Of a stretch of 64,000 nucleotides of DNA, positions 43,908-53,642 are shown piece by piece. Source of the DNA: Pelomonas sp. Root405 (GTDB lineage: Bacteria > Pseudomonadota > Gammaproteobacteria > Burkholderiales > Burkholderiaceae_C); contig NZ_LMDU01000001.1 in assembly GCF_001425165.1 (NCBI RefSeq), positions 1,271,311 through 1,335,310 of the forward strand, written 5' to 3'. A program made the translations under genes and the position numbers. Within the stretch, counting starts at the first letter, position 1. Each line of letters opens with the position of its first letter. A model generated the notes under the pieces. It saw only the letters and a list, made by a program, of their open reading frames with translations. It made no database searches and was not told the origin of the DNA.

Positions 43908-45818
43908 ATGGCCACGCTCGCCGATTCCAAGCTTGTCCTGATCCGCAGCCGCTGGCGCATCCTGGCGATGACCCTGCTGCTTGCCCTGGCCCCCGCGGCC
44001 AAGGCGGAAGACGCCGACCGCGACCCGCCGTCGCGTGCCGCGCGCGTTGTCGAAGTCGTCGGTGACGCCTGGCTGTTCGATCCGGACACGCGCGAATGGA
44101 CGCGACTGACGCGCAACCAGACCGTCGGCGAGGGCGACCGCCTGCGCACCGACGAGCGGGCCCGCATCAGCCTGCGCACCGGGTCTACGACCATCTGGGT
44201 CGATGAGCGCAGCGACCTCGAGCTGAGCCAGCTCGATGACGGTCGGACGCTGCTGCAGCTGGACCGCGGCGACGTCGCTTTGCGGCTGCGCTCGCCCGAG
44301 AACGCGGCCGAGACACAGCTGCGTACTCGCGAAGGCTTGGCCCAGCCCGAGCGCGAAGGCCTCTACCGTGTCGAGCAGCTGGACCGGGGCAGCAAGGTTT
44401 ACGTCTGGCAGGGACGCATGCGCTTCGACTGGACGCGCAGCGCCTCGCCGGTGCACCTGGGTGCGGGCGAGCAGATCGAACTCTGGTGGCCCGATGGCCC
44501 GCGCGCCGAGCGCTCGCCGCTGTACAGCGACGGCTTCGGCGACTGGGTGCTGGCCGAGAGCCGCGAGGAGGGCGACCGCGCCGTCGCGCGCTATGTCTCG
44601 CCCGAGATGACCGGTGCCGAGGACCTGGACCGCTATGGCCGCTGGGAGACCGCGCCCGAGTACGGCACCGTCTGGATCCCGACCACCGTCGTCGCCGCTG
44701 ATTGGGCCCCTTATCGCCACGGCCGCTGGGCCTGGTCTCGCCATTGGGGCTGGACCTGGGTGGACGACGCGCCCTGGGGCTTCGCACCCTTCCATTACGG
44801 CCGTTGGGTCAGCTGGGGCGGGCGCTGGTGCTGGGCGCCGGGTCCTTACGTGCACCGCCCCGTCTACGCACCGGCCCTGGTGGGCTGGGTGGGTGGCGGT
44901 TCGGTCAGCGTGGGCATCAGCATCGGGCACCGCCCACCACCGCCGCGCTACGGCTGGTATCCGCTGGCGCCGCGCGAGGTCTACCGGCCCGGCTTTCGCC
45001 ACAGCCCTCGCTATGTCCACCGCGTCAACGACCCGCGCGACCTGCGCGACCCGGTGACCGTGCAGCGCCCGCACCGTTATCGCGACGTACCCCAGGCCGT
45101 CAGCACGCTGCCGGCGCCGGGTGCGGCGATCCAGCCCATGCCCGTGCGCGGCCCCGACCGCCGGCCCGAGCCGGGCTGGAACCGCCCGCTGCCGACGGCA
45201 CCTGGCCGCGGCGACCTGGCAGCCGTGCTGCCCGCGGCGCCGACACGCCCGGTCGAGGCGGGCCTGCCGCGCCAGCGAGACCGCGAGCGTGAGCCCGGCA
45301 TGGGCTGGCGCAGTGAAAGCCAGCTGCCGTTGCGACGCGAGGTCCAGCGCGGGCCCGATGCGCCGAACCCGCAGCCCGCCATGCCGGTGGCCCAGCCGCA
45401 GCAACCGCAGATCCAATCGCCGGTGCCGACCGTGCAGCAGCCGCGCCCAGCGTTCGAGTCGCCGCGTGGTGGTGGCGACAACATGCCGTGGCGCAACAAC
45501 CCGCAGCAGCGCGAGGAGCGCCGAGACGAACGCCGAGAGGAGCGCCGCGAAGAGCCGCGCCGCGTCATGCCGCAGCCCATGCCCCAGGCGGAGCAGCCGC
45601 GCAGCATGCCGATGCCAGAGCGCCCGCAGGTGGTGGAGCAGCCGCGCCGTGTCGAGATGCCGATGCGCCAGCCCGAGCCACCGCGCATGCAGATGCCGCA
45701 GCCCCAGCCGCAACCTCAGGTCCAGGCGCCGCCGCGCAGCGAAGGCCCGCAGCGCGGCCGCCAGGACGGCGTGCCGGTGCGCGACAAATCGCCGCGTGAG
45801 CGGCAGCAGGAACGCTGA
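43908..45818 (+). CDS. DUF6600/FecR-like exported protein with a long Pro/Gln/Arg-rich tail
   Basis: The 636-residue protein has a signal peptide (cleavage near residue 33, PAAKAE) and a FecR-like beta domain (about 45-150, VVEVVGDAWLFDP, ERARISLRTGSTTIWVDERSDLEL). A Trp/Tyr-rich DUF6600-type region follows (about 240-360; GRWAWSRHWGWTWVDD, APFHYGRWVSWGGRW). From about 380 to the end it is low-complexity: Pro, Arg, Gln and Met with repeated QP, PQP and EERREERR. The tail is likely disordered. Function is unknown; the location should be periplasmic or outer-envelope. AAAGGAG stands before the ATG. Confidence 0.8.
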   Translation: MATLADSKLVLIRSRWRILAMTLLLALAPAAKAEDADRDPPSRAARVVEVVGDAWLFDPDTREWTRLTRNQTVGEGDRLRTDERARISLRTGSTTIWVDERSDLELSQLDDGRTLLQLDRGDVALRLRSPENAAETQLRTREGLAQPEREGLYRVEQLDRGSKVYVWQGRMRFDWTRSASPVHLGAGEQIELWWPDGPRAERSPLYSDGFGDWVLAESREEGDRAVARYVSPEMTGAEDLDRYGRWETAPEYGTVWIPTTVVAADWAPYRHGRWAWSRHWGWTWVDDAPWGFAPFHYGRWVSWGGRWCWAPGPYVHRPVYAPALVGWVGGGSVSVGISIGHRPPPPRYGWYPLAPREVYRPGFRHSPRYVHRVNDPRDLRDPVTVQRPHRYRDVPQAVSTLPAPGAAIQPMPVRGPDRRPEPGWNRPLPTAPGRGDLAAVLPAAPTRPVEAGLPRQRDREREPGMGWRSESQLPLRREVQRGPDAPNPQPAMPVAQPQQPQIQSPVPTVQQPRPAFESPRGGGDNMPWRNNPQQREERRDERREERREEPRRVMPQPMPQAEQPRSMPMPERPQVVEQPRRVEMPMRQPEPPRMQMPQPQPQPQVQAPPRSEGPQRGRQDGVPVRDKSPRERQQER

Positions 45819-45830
45819 AGCGCGAGCCGC

Positions 45831-46475
45831 CTAAAGAAGCGGCTTCAGCGCAGGCCAGACGTTGTCCAGCATGGCTGGATGCGCCTTGGCCAGCGGATGG
45901 ATGCGGTCGGGCTGGAACCATTCCAGCGCATCTTCCCGGTCCGCGACGCCCTTCAACAGGAAGGGCACCAGGCTGGCCTTGGCCTGCTTGGCCACCTCGG
46001 CGAACAGGCCTTCGAACTCCCGGCCGTAGGCGCCGCCATAGTTCGGCGGCACCTGCATGCCGACGACGATGACCTTGGCGCCGGCCGCCTGCGAAGCACG
46101 CGCCATGGCAAGCAGGTTGTCGCGCGTGCTGGCCAGCGGCAGGCCGCGCAGCGCGTCGTTGCCGCCCAGCTCCAGGATGACGATGGCCGGCTTGTGCGTG
46201 CGCAACGAGGCAGGCAGCCGGCTGCGGCCGCCCGAGGTCGTGTCGCCGCTGATGCTGGCGTTGACGACGCGGTGCGGCTTCTTCTGCGCAGCCAGGCGTG
46301 CCTGCAGCAGCGCCACCCAGCCGGCGCCGGCCTTGAGTCCGTATTCGGCCGACAGGCTGTCGCCAACGACCAGGATCACCGGTGCCTCGGCCGCCGCGCT
46401 CGACCCTGACGTCCAGCCGGCCAGCAACCCCAAGCTAAAGTGCGCCACCATCGCCCGCCGCCGCAGTCCCGACAT
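45831..46475 (-). CDS. tesA: Arylesterase / lysophospholipase TesA-like (SGNH hydrolase)
   Basis: The 214-residue protein has an N-terminal export signal (cleavage near residue 30, after SAAA) and the SGNH blocks. They are VVGDSLSAEYGL with the nucleophile Ser, NASISGDTTSGG with Gly, ELGGNDALRG with Asn, and DRIHPLAKAH with the catalytic Asp and His. TesA-type enzymes hydrolyse thioesters and esters in the periplasm. The start at 46475 gives a basic N-terminus before the hydrophobic stretch; an ATG at 46451 is possible. At 46475 it overlaps the divergent ABC ATPase start by two bases. Confidence 0.88.
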   Translation of the reverse strand: MSGLRRRAMVAHFSLGLLAGWTSGSSAAAEAPVILVVGDSLSAEYGLKAGAGWVALLQARLAAQKKPHRVVNASISGDTTSGGRSRLPASLRTHKPAIVILELGGNDALRGLPLASTRDNLLAMARASQAAGAKVIVVGMQVPPNYGGAYGREFEGLFAEVAKQAKASLVPFLLKGVADREDALEWFQPDRIHPLAKAHPAMLDNVWPALKPLL

Positions 46476-47145
46476 GCCAGAAGTCCTCGTCAAAGTTGAT
46501 CAGATCACCAAGCGCGTACGTGACGCGACCGGGGAGCTGACGATTCTGCATGACATCAGCTTTGCACTGACCGCACAGGAGTCCGTTGCCATCGTCGGCG
46601 CCTCGGGTTCTGGCAAGAGCACGTTGCTGGCCATCCTCGCCGGCCTGGACACACCGAGCGACGGTACGGTCAGCTTGCGCGGGCAGGATCTGTTCAGCCT
46701 GAGCGAAGACGAGCGCGCCGCCGTGCGCGCACGCGAACTCGGCTTCGTGTTCCAAAGCTTTCAACTGTTGCCCAATCTGACGGCGCTGGAGAACGTCATG
46801 CTGCCGCTGGAGCTGCGCGGCGACCGCGAGGCCCGCGAGCAGGCCGCGGCGATGCTGGGCCGTGTCGGGCTGGGCGAGCGCCTCGGGCACTATCCTCGCG
46901 TGCTGTCGGGTGGCGAGCAGCAACGCGTTGCACTGGCGCGTGCCTTCGTGCTGCGCCCGGCGCTGCTGCTGGCTGACGAGCCCACGGGCAGCCTCGACTT
47001 CGCGACCGGCGCCCAGGTCATGGCGCTGATGTTCGAGCTGAACCGGGAGGCTGGCACGACGCTGGTGCTGGTGACCCACGACCGCGAGATCGCGACGCGC
47101 TGTGAGCGGCAGCTGCGCATCGAGGCCGGGCGCCTCGTGCAATAA
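46474..47145 (+). CDS. ybbA: ABC transporter ATP-binding protein (YbbA/LolD-like)
   Basis: The 223-residue ATPase belongs to the MacB/LolD-type group. Walker A is GASGSGKST, the Q loop is FVFQSFQLLPNLT, the signature is LSGGEQQRVALARA and Walker B is LLLADEPTGSLD. All catalytic residues are kept. In E. coli the same divergent pair tesA-ybbA is followed by the permease ybbP. Here no permease follows; the next gene is convergent, so its membrane partner must lie elsewhere or be absent. The ATG at 46474 overlaps the preferred tesA start. Confidence 0.88.
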   Translation: MPEVLVKVDQITKRVRDATGELTILHDISFALTAQESVAIVGASGSGKSTLLAILAGLDTPSDGTVSLRGQDLFSLSEDERAAVRARELGFVFQSFQLLPNLTALENVMLPLELRGDREAREQAAAMLGRVGLGERLGHYPRVLSGGEQQRVALARAFVLRPALLLADEPTGSLDFATGAQVMALMFELNREAGTTLVLVTHDREIATRCERQLRIEAGRLVQ

Positions 47146-47147
47146 AA

Positions 47148-47169
47148 AAGCCCGCCGGGTGGCGGGCTT
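47148..47169 (-). terminator. Terminator after the PPIase gene, possibly bidirectional
   Basis: AAGCCCGCC, GGGT, GGCGGGCTT is a perfect 9-bp stem between the convergent ABC ATPase and PPIase genes. On the minus strand it is followed by a run of Ts (complement of AATAAAAAA at 47141-47149), fitting an intrinsic terminator for the msrB-yciB-bolA-PPIase unit. Confidence 0.85.
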
Positions 47170-47189
47170 GGTCGTCGCAGCGGGACGGC

Positions 47190-47993
47190 TTACTTGCTGA
47201 ACTTGTAGTCGGTCTTGGCCTTGTCGACCAGGCTCTGCTGGAACTCGCCCATCTTCTGCTGTTCGATCCGCTGCTTGATCTGCGCCTTGACGTCGTCGAA
47301 CGCCGGGAAGGTCGCGGGCCGCGTGTCTTCAAGCTTGATGATGTGATAGCCGAACTGGCTCTTGACCGGCTCTTGCGTCATCTCGCCCTTTTGCAGCGCC
47401 GTCATGGCCTTGCTGAACTCGGGCACGAAGTTGTTCGGGTTGGCGAAGTCCAGGTCGCCGCCATTGGTCGCCGAGCCGGTGTCCTTGGAGTTCTTCTTGG
47501 CCAGTTCCTCGAAGTTGCCGCCGGCCTTGATCTGGGCGATCAGCGCCTTGGCGTCTTCTTCCTTCTCGACCAGGATGTGGCGGGCACGGTATTCATTGCC
47601 GGTGTTGGCGGCCTTGAACTTGTCGTACTCGGCCTGCGCCTCCGCGTCACCCACCGGGTTCTTGGCCTTGAAGTCTTCCATCAGGCCACGGATCAGCAAC
47701 ATCTGGCGAGCCAGGTCCAGCTGCGTCTTGTAGTCGGCCGTCTGCGGGATGCCGCGCTGCTCGGCCGCCTGGATGAAGATCTCGCGGCGCACGACCTCGT
47801 CCTTGACCTGCGCTTCGAGTTCGGGCGAGCGCTGCTGCTGGCCGCTCTTGGTGACCTGCTGGATCAGCGTCTCGACGCGCGCCTTGGGCACGGGCTTGCC
47901 GTTGACGGTGGCGACGTTCTGCGCGATTGCGGCAGCCGGCAACAGGGCCGAGATGGTGGCCGCGACGACGGCGGCGAGCGCAAACTTCTTCAT
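47190..47993 (-). CDS. Periplasmic peptidylprolyl isomerase (parvulin type)
   Basis: The 267-residue protein has a signal peptide (about 1-24, ending AAIAQ) and a SurA/PrsA-like N-terminal helical part (VNGKPVPKARVETLIQQV). The parvulin domain is at about 140-235 (YRARHILVEKEEDAKALIAQIKAGGNFEELAKKNSKD, seen as ARHILV and GGDLDFA, then SQFGYHIIKLED). It should help fold envelope proteins by proline isomerisation. The ATG at 47993 gives the signal peptide. It lies 59 bases after bolA in the msrB-yciB-bolA-PPIase run. Confidence 0.88.
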   Translation of the reverse strand: MKKFALAAVVAATISALLPAAAIAQNVATVNGKPVPKARVETLIQQVTKSGQQQRSPELEAQVKDEVVRREIFIQAAEQRGIPQTADYKTQLDLARQMLLIRGLMEDFKAKNPVGDAEAQAEYDKFKAANTGNEYRARHILVEKEEDAKALIAQIKAGGNFEELAKKNSKDTGSATNGGDLDFANPNNFVPEFSKAMTALQKGEMTQEPVKSQFGYHIIKLEDTRPATFPAFDDVKAQIKQRIEQQKMGEFQQSLVDKAKTDYKFSK

Positions 47994-48052
47994 GAGGGTG
48001 GGGGTGTGATTCAGGCTAAAAAAATCGCGCCCAAAATGGGCGCAGGGTTCGA

Positions 48053-48328
48053 TCACGCTTGACCTGATCCGGACTCGCCCGGTGTTCGGGCATCAATTGC
48101 CAGCGCGTGTATGCCACGCTGCATCAGGTCAGACAAAGCATGATAAACGAGGCGGTGCCGGGCCAGCCTTTGCAGGCCGGTAAAGCGATCCGACACGACG
48201 GTCACGTGAAAGTGGCCGCCCTCGCGGGCCCCGGCGTGGCCGGCGTGCTGGGCGCTGTCATCGCGGATGTCGAGTTGCACCGGCGCCAGTTCAGCGCGCA
48301 GCCGCCTTTCGATCTCCACAGCGATCAT
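48053..48328 (-). CDS. BolA family protein
   Basis: The 91-residue protein has the BolA fold: [21 protein letters not shown], then HAGHAGAREGGHFHVTVVSDRF and a helix SRHRLVYHALSDLM-like (LARHRLVYHALSDLMQRGIHALAID). BolA proteins work with monothiol glutaredoxins in iron-sulfur trafficking or affect cell shape. His residues that bind the cluster are present. The ATG at 48328 overlaps the yciB stop by four bases. Confidence 0.9.
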   Translation of the reverse strand: MIAVEIERRLRAELAPVQLDIRDDSAQHAGHAGAREGGHFHVTVVSDRFTGLQRLARHRLVYHALSDLMQRGIHALAIDARTPGESGSGQA

Positions 48329-48957
48329 GGCTTGGTGTCCTCTTCCTGCGGCAGGTATTTGCTCAGGAAGAGGCCCTGCGCCAGCGTGAACAGCAGGATC
48401 AGGCCGGTGACGCCAAAGACCTTGAAATTGGCCCAGGCCGACGTCGAGAAGTTGTAGGCGACGTAGAGGTTGACGATACCCATCGCGGCAAAGAACAGCA
48501 CCCAGGCGCGGTTGAGCTTGAGCCAGATGGCATCGGGCAATGGCAGTTCGGCGCCAAGCATCTTCTGGATCAGGTTCTTGCCGAAGGCAGCCTGCGCGAT
48601 CCACAGCGTCAGCGCCATGGCCCAGTACAGGCCGGTGGGCTTCCACTTGATGAAGGTCTCGTTGTGGAACCAGACCGTCGCGCCGCCGAGCACGACGACG
48701 AGGGCCAGGCTGATCCACAGCATCAGGTCGATCTTCTTGCCGCGCAGCTTGAGGATGGCGGCCTGCGCCAGCGTCGCGATCATGACGACGACGGTGGCCA
48801 ACAGCACCGGCGCCTCTTGCGGGCCGACGATGCCACCCTGGACGAGGAAGCCGAAATGCTCCGTCGAAAACCCGGCCGCGGCGTCGGGGTTGCCTTCAGC
48901 GAACTTGAACGCGGCAAAGAAGAGGATCAGCGGAAGGAAGTCGAGCAGCAGCTTCAT
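48325..48957 (-). CDS. yciB: Inner-membrane-spanning protein YciB (septation protein A)
   Basis: The 210-residue protein has about five membrane segments and the family opening [35 protein letters not shown] and [20 protein letters not shown] are also typical. YciB (IspA/IspZ) is linked to septation and envelope synthesis. A charged insertion ([15 protein letters not shown]) follows the first helix and may be a lineage feature. It overlaps both msrB and bolA by four bases, so the three genes are tightly coupled. Confidence 0.92.
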   Translation of the reverse strand: MKLLLDFLPLILFFAAFKFAEGNPDAAAGFSTEHFGFLVQGGIVGPQEAPVLLATVVVMIATLAQAAILKLRGKKIDLMLWISLALVVVLGGATVWFHNETFIKWKPTGLYWAMALTLWIAQAAFGKNLIQKMLGAELPLPDAIWLKLNRAWVLFFAAMGIVNLYVAYNFSTSAWANFKVFGVTGLILLFTLAQGLFLSKYLPQEEDTKP

Positions 48958-49376
48958 GCGCCGGGATTGTCCTTGACGAAATCGATGGAGGCCGAGTTGA
49001 TGCAGAAGCGCTCGCCCGTCGGCTCGGGGCCGTCCGGGAAGACATGGCCGAGGTGGCTGCCGCACTTGTTGCATCTGACCTCGACGCGCACCATGCCGTG
49101 GCTGCGGTCGACGATGCGCTCGACGACCTCGCTGTTAACTGGCGCCCAGTAGCTGGGCCAGCCGCAGCCCGCATCGAACTTGGTGTCCGCCTCGAACAGC
49201 GGCGTGCCGCAGCCGATGCAGTTGTAGTGACCGCTGTCGAAGTGGTCCCAGTACTTGCCGGTAAAGGCGCGCTCGGTGCCAGCCTGGCGGGCGACTTGGT
49301 ATTGCATCGGGTCGAGCTGCTCGCGCCACTCGGCGTCGGTCTTCTGGACGGGGTAGTTCTTGCTGGATTCACTCAT
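48954..49376 (-). CDS. msrB: Peptide-methionine (R)-S-oxide reductase
   Basis: MsrB repairs oxidised methionine of the R form. The 140-residue protein has the two zinc CxxC pairs (CIGCG and CNKCGSHLG), the conserved [11 protein letters not shown] and the catalytic Cys in [10 protein letters not shown]. The ATG at 49376 was chosen over one six codons upstream because it matches the family start ([17 protein letters not shown]). It is the first gene of the msrB-yciB-bolA-PPIase run. Confidence 0.94.
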   Translation of the reverse strand: MSESSKNYPVQKTDAEWREQLDPMQYQVARQAGTERAFTGKYWDHFDSGHYNCIGCGTPLFEADTKFDAGCGWPSYWAPVNSEVVERIVDRSHGMVRVEVRCNKCGSHLGHVFPDGPEPTGERFCINSASIDFVKDNPGA

Positions 49377-49559
49377 GATGAACAAGGCATTCAAGGCTTT
49401 GGGTCAGCCGGGCCGGCAGTGTTTGATGGTGGAGTCTAGTGAGCGGGGGCTGGCCCTGGCTTTCCTGGGTGTTTCCCCGGGGTCCGAAGGTCGCGGTTGT
49501 GACGTTCATGGTCTGAAACCGCGGGCTAGACTGAATCGATAAGACGCCAGGAGACAAGC

Positions 49560-51206
<1,647 letters not shown>

Positions 51207-51292
51207 CGGTCGCGGGTAAGCCCGCAACTTCAGCGCGAGCCGGCTGCATTAAGTTCCGTCCGCATCAAAGCCATAACCCCTAGGAGACAAGC

Positions 51293-52546
51293 ATGTTCGA
51301 CAACACTTCGGTCCGCTTCACCTTGCGCACGCTTTCGGCCGCCGCAGCCCTCGTGCTCGCGGCCGGCGCCGCCCATGCCCAGAAGGGCGAGACCGTCAAG
51401 CTGGCCTACATCGACGCGCTGTCGGGCCTGATGGGTCCGGTCGGCCAGAACCAGGTCAAGACCTTCCAGTTCCTTGGCGAGAAGTTCAACAAGAGCAACC
51501 CCGCCGGGGTGAAGTTCGAGGTCGTCACCTTCGACAACAAGCTCAGCCCGGCCGAGTCGCTGAACCTGCTGAAAGCCGCCGCCGACCAGGGCATCCGCTA
51601 CATCATGCAGGGCAACGGCTCCAGCGTGGCACTGGCGCTGAGCGACGCGGTCACCAAGCACAACGAGCGCAACCCGGGCAAGGAAATCGTCTACCTGAAC
51701 TACTCGGCGGTGGACCCCGATCTGACCAACAGCAAGTGCAGCTACTGGCACTTCCGCTTTGACGCCGACACGTCGATGAAGATGGAAGCGATGTCCTCCT
51801 TCATCAAGGACCAGCCGGACGTCAAGAAGGTCTTCCTGCTGAACCAGAACTACGCCCACGGCCACCAGGTCGCTAAGTACGCCAAGGAGACGCTGGCTCG
51901 CAAGCGCCCGGACATCCAGGTGGTCGGCGAGGACCTGCACCCGCTGGCCCAGGTGCGCGACTTCGCGCCCTACGTCGCCAAGATCAAGGCCAGCGGTGCC
52001 GACACCGTCATCACCGGCAACTGGGGCTCGGACCTGGCCCTGCTCGTCAAGGCCGCCAACGAGTCGGGCTACAACGGCAAGTTCTTCACCTACTACACCG
52101 GCGTGACCGGCACGCCGACGGCGCTGGGCACCGGCGGTGCCGGCCGCGTCTACCAGGTCGCCTACAGCCACTACAACATGGGTGGCGAGACGCAGAAGAT
52201 GGCCGAGGAGTACAACAAGCGTTTCAACGACGACATGTACACCAACAGCATCCAGCACATCTACACGATGCTGAGCCAGGCCATGGCCAATGCCAAGTCC
52301 ACCGACCCGGTCAAGGTGGCGGCCGCACTGGAAGGCCTGACGGTCAAGAGCTTCAACGGCGAAGTGACGATGCGCAAGAGCGACCACCAGCTGCAGCAGC
52401 CGCTGTTCATCTCGGTCTGGCAGAAGGCCGATGCCAAGCATCCCTACAGCCCCGAGAAGACGGGCATGACGCTGGCGCCGGTGAAGCAGTTCGACAGCTA
52501 CGTCTCGTCCACGCCCACGTCCTGCCAAATGAAAAGGCCCGGCTGA
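51293..52546 (+). CDS. livJ: Branched-chain-amino-acid-type ABC transporter, substrate-binding protein
   Basis: The 417-residue protein has a signal peptide (cleavage near 27, AAHAQ) and a type I periplasmic binding fold: LAYIDALSGLMGPVGQNQVK, DQGIRYIMQGNGSSVALAL, YNGKFFTYYTGVTG, VYQVAYSHYNMGGE. It feeds the LivHMGF transporter encoded next. The ligand may be a branched amino acid, amide, urea or aromatic acid; the sequence does not decide. AGGAGACAAGC stands before the ATG. A hairpin at 52576-52599 separates it from livH and may reduce expression downstream. Confidence 0.9.
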   Translation: MFDNTSVRFTLRTLSAAAALVLAAGAAHAQKGETVKLAYIDALSGLMGPVGQNQVKTFQFLGEKFNKSNPAGVKFEVVTFDNKLSPAESLNLLKAAADQGIRYIMQGNGSSVALALSDAVTKHNERNPGKEIVYLNYSAVDPDLTNSKCSYWHFRFDADTSMKMEAMSSFIKDQPDVKKVFLLNQNYAHGHQVAKYAKETLARKRPDIQVVGEDLHPLAQVRDFAPYVAKIKASGADTVITGNWGSDLALLVKAANESGYNGKFFTYYTGVTGTPTALGTGGAGRVYQVAYSHYNMGGETQKMAEEYNKRFNDDMYTNSIQHIYTMLSQAMANAKSTDPVKVAAALEGLTVKSFNGEVTMRKSDHQLQQPLFISVWQKADAKHPYSPEKTGMTLAPVKQFDSYVSSTPTSCQMKRPG

Positions 52547-52575
52547 TCACCCGATCGCCTGAGCGCCTGACTCGC

Positions 52576-52599
52576 CGCGCCGCCTTTACCGGCGGCGCG
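52576..52599 (+). terminator. Hairpin between livJ and livH (partial terminator)
   Basis: CGCGCCGCC, TTTACC, GGCGGCGCG is a perfect 9-bp stem followed by TTCTTCT. It starts 29 bases after the livJ stop and ends 11 bases before the livH start. Binding-protein genes are often followed by such stems so that the binding protein is made in excess. Confidence 0.65.
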
Positions 52600-52610
52600 T
52601 TCTTCTGACT

Positions 52611-53642
52611 TTGCCGGCCACCGCCTTGGATCAAGTCTTCATCAACCTGCTGAACGGCCTGTCGTCCGGTCTGCTGCTCTTCATGCTCAGCTCCGGGCTG
52701 ACGCTGATCTTCAGCATGATGGGCGTGCTGAACTTCGCCCACGCCAGCTTCTACATGGTCGGCGCCTACGTCGCCTACTCGCTGGTGGGCATCGTCGGCT
52801 TCTGGCTGGCGCTGCTGTTCGCGCCATTGGCGGTCGGGCTGTTGGGGGCTGCCTTCGAACGGCTGGCGCTGCGGCGGGTGCACAAGTTCGGGCATGTGCC
52901 CGAGCTGCTGATCACCTTCGGCCTGTCCTATGTGATCCTGGAACTGGTGCAGCTGATCTGGGGCCGCACGGCGGTGCCTTTCACGCCGCCGCCCGAGCTG
53001 CAAGGCTCGGCCTTCACCATCATTTCGCACCCGGTCGAGGGCATGTCGCTGATGCTCGGCAAAGCCGCGCCGGAGATTTGCGCGGCGGCGTCCTGCTCCA
53101 ACTTCCCGCTGACCAAGGCCTTCATGATGGTCGTGGCGCTGTTGATGCTGGTGGCGCTGTGGTTGCTGCTGACGCGCACTCGGGTCGGCCTGGTCATCCA
53201 GGCCTCACTGACCCATCCGCACATGGCCGAGGCGCTGGGCCATAACGTGCCGCGCGTGCTGATGCTGGTGTTCGGCAGCGGCTGTGCCCTGGCCGGCCTG
53301 GCCGGCGTGGTCGGCGGCATCACGTTCGTGACCGAACCCAACATGGCCGCCTTCATCGGCGCCATCATCTTTGTCGTCGTCGTCGTGGGTGGCATCGGCT
53401 CGCTGGCGGGTGCCTTCGTCGGCTCCATCGTCGTCGGCTTGCTGCAGACGCTGCCCCTGGCGTTGAACGGCTCGCTCGCCACGCTGCTGAGCGGTTGGGG
53501 CTTTGCTGTCACGCAGAGCACGCCGGGCTATCCGCTGCTGCGCCTGACGATGGCCGAGGTCGCGCCCATCTTGCCCTATCTGCTGATGGTTCTGATCCTG
53601 ATCTTCCGGCCGAAGGGCCTCCTGGGCACGCGGGAGGACTGA
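52611..53642 (+). CDS. livH: Branched-chain-amino-acid-type ABC transporter permease LivH, TTG start
   Basis: The 343-residue permease has about eight membrane segments and the LivH pattern: INLLNGLSSGLLLFMLSSGLTLIFSMMGVLNFAHASFYMVGAY (as separate stretches near residues 11-55). The EAA-like loop that contacts the ATPases lies late (MAEALGHNVPRVLML near 205). No ATG precedes the first helix, so a TTG at 52611 or at 52626 (before DQVFINLLNG) must start it. There is no strong ribosome-binding site, and the stem at 52576-52599 is just upstream, which predicts modest translation. It overlaps livM by one base. Confidence 0.9.
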   Translation: MPATALDQVFINLLNGLSSGLLLFMLSSGLTLIFSMMGVLNFAHASFYMVGAYVAYSLVGIVGFWLALLFAPLAVGLLGAAFERLALRRVHKFGHVPELLITFGLSYVILELVQLIWGRTAVPFTPPPELQGSAFTIISHPVEGMSLMLGKAAPEICAAASCSNFPLTKAFMMVVALLMLVALWLLLTRTRVGLVIQASLTHPHMAEALGHNVPRVLMLVFGSGCALAGLAGVVGGITFVTEPNMAAFIGAIIFVVVVVGGIGSLAGAFVGSIVVGLLQTLPLALNGSLATLLSGWGFAVTQSTPGYPLLRLTMAEVAPILPYLLMVLILIFRPKGLLGTRED

